Assembly: GCA_023144715.1 (NCBI GenBank)
Contig: JAGLFC010000083.1
Coordinates: 1 to 8,896 of the forward strand
DNA from: Gammaproteobacteria bacterium
Lineage (GTDB): Bacteria > Pseudomonadota > Gammaproteobacteria > GRL18
Reading direction: 5' to 3'
Length of the DNA stretch: 8,896 bases
Below, piece after piece: positions 1-5,719 of the stretch. The number at the start of each line of letters is the position of its first letter. Position 1 is the stretch's first letter. Both the position numbers and the translations under genes were made by a program. The notes under the pieces are model-generated. The model worked only from the letters and a program-made list of their open reading frames with translations, was not told the origin of the DNA and searched no databases.

Positions 1-863
1 TCGGTATTACTATCCGCTTCCCAAAAAGCATCAAAATCAATCCCTTTTTTATCACAAAGGTTTTTAAAACTAGCAATATAGCCTATGGGGGCATCTAGCC
101 ACACATAAAAGAATTTTCCGGGGGCATCAGGAATTTCAAAACCAAAATAAGGAGTATCACGGGAAATATCCCACTCTTGTAAACCTGATTCAAACCACTC
201 TTGTAGCTTATTACCCACTTCTTCTTGTAAATGCCCTGAGCTAATCCATTCTTTCAGCATGACTTCAAAATCAGGGAGTTTAAAGAAATAATGCTCAGAA
301 TCTTTTTCTATGGGGCTTGCACCTGAGACCACAGATACTGCATTAAGCAATTCGGTAGTACTATAGGTGGCACCACAGGCTTCACAATTATCACCATATT
401 GATCGTCTGCACCACATTTTGGACACGTGCCTTTAATAAACCGATCAGGTAAAAACATTTCTTTTTCGGGATCATAAGCCTGTGAAATGGTTCTTTTATT
501 AATATGCCCTGCTTGTTTGAGACGCTGATAAATCGTTTCTGAAAAGAAACGGTTTTCACTTGAATGGGTACTATGAAAATTATCAAAATTAACCGCAAAT
601 TCTTTAAAATCTGCTTGATGTTCAACACTGGTATCATTAATGAGCTGTTCGGGTGTAATACCTTCTGATTGAGCACGTAGCATAATGGGTGTGCCGTGAG
701 CATCGTCCGCACAGACATAGTAACATTCATGACCTTGCATTTTTTGGAAACGCACCCATATATCCGTCTGAATATATTCAACAAGATGCCCTATATGAAT
801 AGAGCCATTCGCATAGGGTAATGCACTCGTGACTAGGATTTTTCTATTTTTTTTATTGAACAT
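1..863 (-). CDS. metG: Methionine--tRNA ligase (MetRS), N-terminal part, truncated by window edge
   Basis: Cytoplasmic enzyme that charges tRNA-Met with methionine using ATP. Reading the minus strand from the ATG at 861-863 gives 287 residues without a stop, beginning MFNKKNRKILVTSALPYANG. The class I signature HIGH is at residues 23-26. The zinc knuckle in the connective-peptide region is C147-PK-C150 and C160-EA-C163, with QYGDN between the pairs as in E. coli MetRS. Near the window edge lies the methionine-pocket segment FYVWLDAPIGY. The KMSKS loop and the anticodon-binding domain lie outside the window, so total length cannot be given. The ribosome site is weak (AGG about 14 bases upstream). 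The gene diverges from mrp, the same arrangement as in E. coli. The family assignment is certain; the start is well supported by alignment of the HIGH motif near the N-terminus. Confidence 0.97.
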   Translation of the reverse strand, partial: MFNKKNRKILVTSALPYANGSIHIGHLVEYIQTDIWVRFQKMQGHECYYVCADDAHGTPIMLRAQSEGITPEQLINDTSVEHQADFKEFAVNFDNFHSTHSSENRFFSETIYQRLKQAGHINKRTISQAYDPEKEMFLPDRFIKGTCPKCGADDQYGDNCEACGATYSTTELLNAVSVVSGASPIEKDSEHYFFKLPDFEVMLKEWISSGHLQEEVGNKLQEWFESGLQEWDISRDTPYFGFEIPDAPGKFFYVWLDAPIGYIASFKNLCDKKGIDFDAFWEADSNT

Positions 864-893
864 AATGACCAGAGCCTGTTTTTGTTTTTATAA

Positions 894-923
894 CTTATAA
901 AAAATAACGAGGTATCTTAACAA
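894..923 (-). promoter_or_regulatory. Candidate sigma-70 promoter for metG
   Basis: On the minus strand a TTGTTA hexamer (918-923) is followed after 18 bases by TATAAG (894-899), about 30 bases before the metG ATG. Both boxes are imperfect and the region is AT-rich, so chance matches are easy. A second -10-like TATAAA (925-930) has no good -35 partner. Weak support only. Confidence 0.25.
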
Positions 924-935
924 TTTTATAGCTTC

Positions 936-1052
936 TTACTCAAGTTTAGTCGTCTTAATCATTGCTAAATTTGTATCAATTTTATATCAAGAGGACTTGA
1001 GTCCGCTTGCATTCTTATTCAAACTATATAATAATTGACTAATTTACTCAAG
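936..1052. repeat. Three-copy ACTCAAG/CTTGAGT motif in the metG-mrp divergent region
   Basis: The 9-mer TTACTCAAG occurs twice in the same orientation, at 936-944 and 1044-1052. The inverted heptamer CTTGAGT lies between them at 996-1002. Around the middle copy are two overlapping small inverted repeats, TCAAG-AGGA-CTTGA (987-1000) and GGACT-TG-AGTCC (993-1004). Centres are about 58 and 50 bases apart, near whole helical turns. Such spacing would suit a regulator binding between two divergent promoters, but no known binding consensus is recognised. The motif is short and could be chance in AT-rich DNA. Confidence 0.35.
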
Positions 1053-1064
1053 AATCAATTTTAT
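1007..1064 (+). promoter_or_regulatory. Candidate promoter region for mrp
   Basis: Several sigma-70-like elements lie here and none is perfect. A TATAAT hexamer at 1027-1032 is an exact -10 match but lacks a -35 box at the usual distance. TTGCAT (1007-1012) pairs at 17 bases with AATAAT (1030-1035). TTGACT (1035-1040) pairs at 18 bases with TTTTAT (1059-1064). Any of these would start transcription 25 to 60 bases before the mrp ATG. The choice between them cannot be made from sequence alone. Confidence 0.35.
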
Positions 1065-1094
1065 TTAGCCATACTATAGCTGGAGCATTTAGAT

Positions 1095-2177
1095 ATGACA
1101 ACAACTGTCGAACAAGTGAACGAAACATTAAAAGAATATATTGATCCGTATTTAGAAACAGATTTAGCGGCGGCTCATTGTGTGAAAAATACACAGGTAG
1201 ACGGTGAAAAAGTCACCATTGATATTGAGTTAGGTTTTCCACATCAAGGCTATGAACAAACACTCAGTGATAATATAAAAGAAGCGCTAAAATCACTTGC
1301 CGATGATGTCACTGTTAATATTAGTAGCAAAATTGTCATTCACGCCGTACAAAAAGGGGTTCAACCCATTCAAGGCGTAAAAAATATCGTGGCTGTGGCA
1401 TCAGGTAAGGGTGGTGTGGGCAAATCAACCACAACCGTTAATCTTGCTTTAGCACTTGCCGCAGAAGGTGCACGAGTTGCGGTATTAGATGCAGATATTT
1501 ATGGGCCTAGTATGCCTAGAATGTTAGGTATTACGGGTAAACCCGAATCGGCTGATGGTAAATCACTTGAACCATTAGTCAATTATGATATTCAAACCAT
1601 GTCTATTGGTTTTTTAATTGATGATGATACCCCAATGATCTGGCGGGGTCCTATGGTCACTCAGGCGTTGGAGCAGTTATTTAAAGACACTCGCTGGAAA
1701 GACGTGGATTATTTAGTCGTTGATCTACCACCTGGCACAGGTGATGTGCAATTAACCTTAGCACAAAAAATACCTGTCAGTGGTGCTGTTATTGTCACAA
1801 CCCCACAGGATATTGCCTTATTAGATGCTCGTAAGGGTCTTAAAATGTTTGAAAAGGTGAATGTACCTGTATTGGGTGTGGTCGAAAATATGTCCACTCA
1901 TATTTGTAGTAATTGTGGTCATGAAGAACGCATCTTTGGTGAAGGCGGCGGTAAGCGCATGTCTGAAGAAGAGAATGTTGATCTATTAGGCTCATTACCT
2001 TTAGATATGAGTATTCGTCAATTAGCCGATGATGGTAAGCCAACGGTCATTGCTGAACCTGATAGCCGTATTACTGAGCTGTATACCGATATTGCTCGTA
2101 AAGTCGCTGCAAAACTGGCTCTTAAAGCACGTGATTATAGTAATAAGTTCCCTAAAATTGTGATTAAAAACGATTAA
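1095..2177 (+). CDS. apbC: Iron-sulfur cluster carrier ATPase Mrp/ApbC
   Basis: Cytoplasmic P-loop ATPase of the Mrp/NBP35 family (360 residues; E. coli ApbC is about 370). It is thought to hold a [4Fe-4S] cluster at a dimer interface and pass it to target apoproteins. Residues about 5-85 form an N-terminal MIP18/DUF59-type domain. Then come the deviant Walker A GKGGVGKST (104-112), the switch segment DADIYGPSMPRM (132-143), Walker B DLPPGTGD (210-217), and the cluster-binding C271-SN-C274. The start is fixed by GGAG at 1082-1085, 9 bases before the ATG. No key residue is missing. The gene diverges from metG as in E. coli, and a hairpin terminator appears to follow. Also known under the symbol mrp. 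Confidence 0.96.
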   Translation: MTTTVEQVNETLKEYIDPYLETDLAAAHCVKNTQVDGEKVTIDIELGFPHQGYEQTLSDNIKEALKSLADDVTVNISSKIVIHAVQKGVQPIQGVKNIVAVASGKGGVGKSTTTVNLALALAAEGARVAVLDADIYGPSMPRMLGITGKPESADGKSLEPLVNYDIQTMSIGFLIDDDTPMIWRGPMVTQALEQLFKDTRWKDVDYLVVDLPPGTGDVQLTLAQKIPVSGAVIVTTPQDIALLDARKGLKMFEKVNVPVLGVVENMSTHICSNCGHEERIFGEGGGKRMSEEENVDLLGSLPLDMSIRQLADDGKPTVIAEPDSRITELYTDIARKVAAKLALKARDYSNKFPKIVIKND

Positions 2178-2211
2178 AGTTTATGTAAAAACTAAAGTTT
2201 TAATTAATGAT

Positions 2212-2250
2212 GGGCTGAGGTTGCTTAATCAGTAAGCTCTCCCCTTCTTT
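2212..2250 (+). terminator. Probable intrinsic terminator after mrp, or leader hairpin before the membrane-protein gene
   Basis: The strand can fold as GGG (2212-2214) with CCC (2242-2244), GAG (2217-2219) with CTC (2239-2241), and an upper stem GCTTA (2223-2227) with TAAGC (2233-2237) around the loop ATCAG. Small bulges separate the three helices. A pyrimidine tract TTCTTTC follows, which is not a pure T run, so termination may be partial. The hairpin ends 9 bases before the ribosome site of the next gene, so it could instead act as an attenuator of that gene. Confidence 0.45.
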
Positions 2251-2266
2251 CATGGAGACTATCATT

Positions 2267-2644
2267 ATGAGCAATTTCAATCAAAAAGACATTAATACGG
2301 CTATATTCGCTGAAACACTCTTTCTAGCAAACCTTTTATTAATCCCTATTATCCCTTTTCTTATTTTACTTTATCTCTTTAAACAATATTTTCATAAAAA
2401 AGACTCTATTGCCTATAATCATATTAGACAAACGCTGATTGCCAGTGTATTTGCAGGTATTTTTATTATCATTATTGCCGTTGTTTTTTATTTTTTTAGT
2501 GCCACCAGTGCTGGTATAACTTGGACAATTATTATTACCTACATCACTTGCGTACATAGTGTATTTGTGATGTTAGGTATTTACGGATTGTCAAAAGCAA
2601 TGAGTGGGCAACTCGTAAAGTTTCCATTAATTCAACATATATGA
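2267..2644 (+). CDS. Small three-helix inner-membrane protein of unknown function
   Basis: The protein has 125 residues from the preferred start. GGAG at 2254-2257 lies 9 bases before the ATG at 2267. The in-frame ATG at 2252 overlaps this ribosome site and has none of its own, so the 130-residue reading is less likely. The N-terminus MSNFNQKDINTAIF is polar. Three hydrophobic spans follow at about residues 15-37, 55-77 and 80-103 (numbering from 2267). A basic stretch FKQYFHKKD lies between the first two, which places that loop in the cytoplasm by the positive-inside rule. The family is not recognised and no catalytic motif is seen. The last codons overlap the start of the kinase-like gene as ATGA, so the two are probably translated together. 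Function remains open. Confidence 0.75.
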   Translation: MSNFNQKDINTAIFAETLFLANLLLIPIIPFLILLYLFKQYFHKKDSIAYNHIRQTLIASVFAGIFIIIIAVVFYFFSATSAGITWTIIITYITCVHSVFVMLGIYGLSKAMSGQLVKFPLIQHI

Positions 2645-3317
2645 TCAAAAAATTAAAAAAAATAAAAATAACTGCCCAGCAATTTGATGAACTGCTTAAT
2701 AGTTGCCAATTAATTAGAAATAATAAATACGATCAGCCTAAAGTGGGGCTATTTAAGGAAAAAAAGTTATTAATTTTTTTTGGTTGGATAAAAAGAAATT
2801 TTTTAGACGTTATATTTATACTGTATCACAACAATTTGTACGTAATGCCGAAAAAATTCAGCACCGAGGATTTATCACCAGCGTACCAAAGGTGTGGTAT
2901 AGGTGTGATGAAAGACAAGTAGAGCTTGTTATTTATGATTTTTTGCCAGGTATCACCATTTATAATACAATTGCTGAAACAGGTTCAACTGATATTTTAA
3001 AATCATTTGCCACTTATATTGCCCAAGTACATAAGGCTAATATCTACTTTAGAGCAGGGCATTTAAATAATTATTTGCAAGATAAGGGAGAATTTTCCAT
3101 TATAGATGTTGATAATGTACGCTTTCATCTCTCTATACGGCAGCGTGCTAAAAATTTATCTTACTTACAAAGCCATGCTTTTTCCAACCAGTTATATTTT
3201 TTTAATGACTATGATTTTAAACATTTTGTTAATCAATACTTAGCAATGGCTCAATTATCATCAGTGCAAGAAATAAAATTGTGGAAATATCTGAATCACT
3301 ATGGTCAACAACAATAA
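2641..3317 (+). pseudogene. InaA/WaaP-type (LPS-kinase-like, 'toluene tolerance') protein, interrupted by a -1 frameshift
   Basis: Two overlapping frames make one gene. Frame one (2641-2922, 93 residues) starts MIKKLKKIKITAQQFDELLN and matches the family N-terminus up to QPKVGLFKEKKLLIFF, then becomes unlike it. Frame two is open from 2757 and runs to 3317. From W-L-D-K-K-K onward it carries the rest: QQFVRNAEKI, YDFLPGITIYNTI, IYFRAGHLNN and IIDVDNVRF. Joined at the T run 2774-2781 they give 225 residues, close to the 220-240 recalled for the family. In the joined protein HLNN is at 141-144 and the DFG-equivalent IDVDN at 155-159. Frame two has no ATG or ribosome site of its own, only a TTG at 2784, which argues against a separate gene. 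The 2641 ATG has no clear ribosome site either but overlaps the preceding stop (ATGA), so translation is probably coupled. Members resemble LPS core kinases; the substrate is unknown. The break may be a mutation, a lost T in sequencing, or slippage. Confidence 0.72.
2774..2781 (+). other. Run of eight T at the frameshift point (slippery heptamer T-TTT-TTT)
   Basis: In the first frame the codons are ATT TTT TTT GGT. A shift of one base backwards gives TTT TTT TGG and enters the frame that encodes the rest of the kinase-like protein. The heptamer 2775-2781 has the X-XXY-YYZ form used in programmed -1 frameshifting. The run is also long enough for polymerase slippage or for a base-calling loss. 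No strong downstream hairpin or upstream ribosome-like stimulator is seen, so a programmed event is possible but not supported beyond the run itself. Confidence 0.6.
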
Positions 3318-3382
3318 CCACTTTATTGCTTTAAATTTAATAACGTGTACACAAAGATCCATAGTTTTAGCGGTGGCTTAAT
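3318..3382. other. Convergent intergenic gap without a clear terminator
   Basis: These 65 bases lie between the stop of the kinase-like gene and the stop of pdxA, which face each other. Two small perfect palindromes are present, TTAAATTTAA (3331-3340) and GTGTACAC (3345-3352). Neither is followed by a T run in either direction, so an intrinsic terminator cannot be claimed. Confidence 0.4.
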
Positions 3383-4354
3383 TTACGCATATATCATTTG
3401 TTGTGCAATATTAATGGCATAATTTAAACTACCTGTATTGGCTGTACCTTTACCTGCAAGATCTAGTGCTGTGCCATGATCAACAGAGGTGCGAATAAAA
3501 GGTAATCCAAGAGTAACATTAACGGCTTTACCAAAGCCTTGATATTTAAGTACAGGTAAGCCCTGATCATGATACATCGCTAATACAGCATCTGCTTGGG
3601 CAAGATTTTTTTCTGAAAATAAGGTATCTGCAGGTAGAGGCCCTGTTAAATAAAAGCCTTGTGCTTGTAATTGCTTAATAACGGGAATAATGACATCAAT
3701 TTCTTCCCTACCAAGATAACCCTCTTCACCTGCATGAGGATTCAGCCCACACACTAAAATATGTGGTTTAGCAAGACCATATTTTGTTTTTAAATCATGA
3801 TTAAGAATATGCAAGACTTGAGTTAAAGTGTCATGAGTAATCGCCTGAGCAACGTCTTTAAGTGGTAAATGAGTCGTTGCCAATGCAACACGCATTTTAT
3901 CACTTGCAAGCATCATAACCACTTTATCAGTATGTGTTTTTTCTGCTAGATACTCAGTATGACCCGTAAAGTGATAACCTGCTTCATTGATAATTCCTTT
4001 ATGAATAGGCCCTGTTATTAAAGCATCAAATTGTTTATTGACACAGCCTTCAATCGCAATATCTAAGGTTTTTAAAATATAAGACGCATTATGAACATTA
4101 AGAGTACCTGCAATGCTTTTTTCTGCCAGTAAAACAGGTATATAATAAAGGCTACCTGAACCTGATGGTTCTTTCATATTTTTATTATAGGGAATGAGCT
4201 TAATAGGTATTTGTAATAATTTGGCACGCTCATACATCATCTCTGGATCAGCAATAATGACCACTTGATTGTCATGAACTTGTTGGGCATAGCGAATACA
4301 TAAATCAGGACCAATACCACTGGGTTCACCTGGAGTGATGACGAGTGTATACAC
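3383..4354 (-). CDS. pdxA: 4-hydroxythreonine-4-phosphate dehydrogenase
   Basis: Cytoplasmic metal- and NAD-dependent enzyme of the DXP-dependent vitamin B6 pathway. It oxidises 4-phosphohydroxy-L-threonine, and the product decarboxylates to the amine that PdxJ condenses with deoxyxylulose 5-phosphate. The 323 residues match the usual 320-330. Visible signatures are TPGEPSGIGPD (7-17), ITGPIHKG (113-120), GHTEYLAEKT (131-140), NPHAGEEG (205-212), MYHDQGLPVLK (260-270) and the C-terminal SVDHGTALDLAGKGTA (290-305). The three expected metal ligands are H162, H207 and H262, all present. The start is GTG at 4352-4354, with AAGGA at 4365-4369 about 10 bases upstream; no in-frame ATG offers a better choice. 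The gene lies 23 bases after surA and is the last gene of the lptD-surA-pdxA unit. The rsmA/ksgA gene that follows it in E. coli is absent here. Confidence 0.96.
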   Translation of the reverse strand: MYTLVITPGEPSGIGPDLCIRYAQQVHDNQVVIIADPEMMYERAKLLQIPIKLIPYNKNMKEPSGSGSLYYIPVLLAEKSIAGTLNVHNASYILKTLDIAIEGCVNKQFDALITGPIHKGIINEAGYHFTGHTEYLAEKTHTDKVVMMLASDKMRVALATTHLPLKDVAQAITHDTLTQVLHILNHDLKTKYGLAKPHILVCGLNPHAGEEGYLGREEIDVIIPVIKQLQAQGFYLTGPLPADTLFSEKNLAQADAVLAMYHDQGLPVLKYQGFGKAVNVTLGLPFIRTSVDHGTALDLAGKGTANTGSLNYAINIAQQMIYA

Positions 4355-4377
4355 TGTTTTGTTATCCTTAATTTTTT

Positions 4378-5703
4378 TTAACTATTGTCGTTGAGAATCT
4401 CAACATACGCTTCATCGCGTATTTTTCGATAAAATTCTTCTGTCTGCTCTGTCACTTTACGTTTTTTTAATATTTGTGCCGCTCTTTGTTTAATTAATTC
4501 ATCAGCATCATCATGGGAACGTCTACCGAGTACTTCAATAATATGATAACCAAAACTTGTTTGTACAATAGGGCTGATTTCACCAATTTGTAATTGATTC
4601 ATTGCTGTTTCAAATGGAAGCACCATAGTACCTTCTTTAAACCAACCTAAATCTCCTCCTTTTGTTGCCGAAGAGGGATCATCTGAATGAGCATGTGCCA
4701 TAGTCGCAAAATCTTCACCATTAATAATACGGCTACGAATTTGGTTTAAACGCTTTTTGACACGTTTATTATTATTCACAATAGTGGGTTTGATTAAAAT
4801 ATGGCGAGCATGAGTTTGTGTGACAATATGTGATTGTGCTCCTTTTATATCAACAATGGTCACAATATGAAAACCACTGGCATCATGAATAGGATCAGAA
4901 ATATCACCCGCTTGCATTTCTTGTACAACATCGACTAAAACAGTAGGAATTTCTCCTGCTTTGCTCCATCCTAAATCCCCTCCTTCAAGTGCATTTTGTC
5001 CGTTTGACATCGCCACAGCCACATCAGAGAAAGCACTGCCTGTACGAATTTTTTTAACGGCTTCAGCTGCTTTTTCTTGTGCTTCTTGAATCACATCAGG
5101 TGATGCCCCTTGAGGGACAGCGATTAAAATATGTTTCAGATGATAAGATTGTTCAGCACCACCTTGTTTATTGACATTAAATAAAAAATTTTCAATTTCT
5201 TGATCACTCACTGCAATTTTATTAACCACATTACGTTGCAAGAGACGTTTTAAAATAACTTGTTTTTTTACTTCTTCACGAAAAGTGCGGAAATTAACGC
5301 CTTGATGTGACAGTTGTTGACGAAAGTCACTCACTGATAATTGATTTTGGGCAGCAATACTCGTAATAGCACGACTGAGTGTCGTATCGTCTACCTTGAT
5401 ACCTGTACGTTGTGCTAATTCAAGTTGTATTCTTTCTAAAATCATACGATTCAATACTTGTTCAACAAGCACATTGGCAGGGGGTAAATTGACTTTTTTT
5501 TGCTTGAGATTTTCTACCACCTCATCAAATTGAGCCTGTAATTCTAATTGAGTAATGACATCTTCATTCACAATTGCCACAATATTATCAAGATTTGAAA
5601 TACTCTCAGCTTGACTATGAAGACTATATAAAGCAAAAAATAAGAGACTAAAAAATTGCTGAATACCCGTAGTTTTAATGTTATATCGTCTATTAAATAG
5701 CAT
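4378..5703 (-). CDS. surA: Periplasmic chaperone and peptidyl-prolyl isomerase SurA
   Basis: Periplasmic chaperone that escorts unfolded outer-membrane proteins, LptD among its main clients, to the BAM complex. The 441 residues are near the usual 430. A signal peptide spans residues 1-32, with a hydrophobic core and the cleavage motif SQA before E33. The N-terminal chaperone domain runs to about 185. Parvulin domain 1 is at about 187-288 (YHLKHILIAVP, GGDLGWSKAG, GFHIVTIVD) and parvulin domain 2 at about 297-395 (HARHILIKP, GGDLGWFKEGTM, FGYHIIEVL). A C-terminal helix completes the core fold. AGGAA at 5709-5713 lies about 6 bases before the ATG. The gene begins 16 bases after the lptD stop, so the two are almost certainly on one transcript. 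No defects are seen. Confidence 0.96.
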   Translation of the reverse strand: MLFNRRYNIKTTGIQQFFSLLFFALYSLHSQAESISNLDNIVAIVNEDVITQLELQAQFDEVVENLKQKKVNLPPANVLVEQVLNRMILERIQLELAQRTGIKVDDTTLSRAITSIAAQNQLSVSDFRQQLSHQGVNFRTFREEVKKQVILKRLLQRNVVNKIAVSDQEIENFLFNVNKQGGAEQSYHLKHILIAVPQGASPDVIQEAQEKAAEAVKKIRTGSAFSDVAVAMSNGQNALEGGDLGWSKAGEIPTVLVDVVQEMQAGDISDPIHDASGFHIVTIVDIKGAQSHIVTQTHARHILIKPTIVNNNKRVKKRLNQIRSRIINGEDFATMAHAHSDDPSSATKGGDLGWFKEGTMVLPFETAMNQLQIGEISPIVQTSFGYHIIEVLGRRSHDDADELIKQRAAQILKKRKVTEQTEEFYRKIRDEAYVEILNDNS

Positions 5704-5719
5704 TTTTATTCCTAATCAC

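Noticed and set aside
308..784. Minus-strand open frame of 158 codons inside metG
   Set aside because: It is a shifted frame over the real metG reading, which carries HIGH and the zinc cysteines; the product looks random.
1709..2043. Two minus-strand open frames opposite mrp
   Set aside because: They lie antisense within the strongly conserved Mrp coding region, have no ribosome sites and no recognisable protein features.
2366..2557. Minus-strand open frame opposite the membrane-protein gene
   Set aside because: Antisense shadow rich in Asn/Lys/Thr; the plus strand has the ribosome site and a convincing membrane topology.
3345..3352. GTGTACAC palindrome as an operator or terminator
   Set aside because: Eight bases only, no T run and no partner site; expected by chance.
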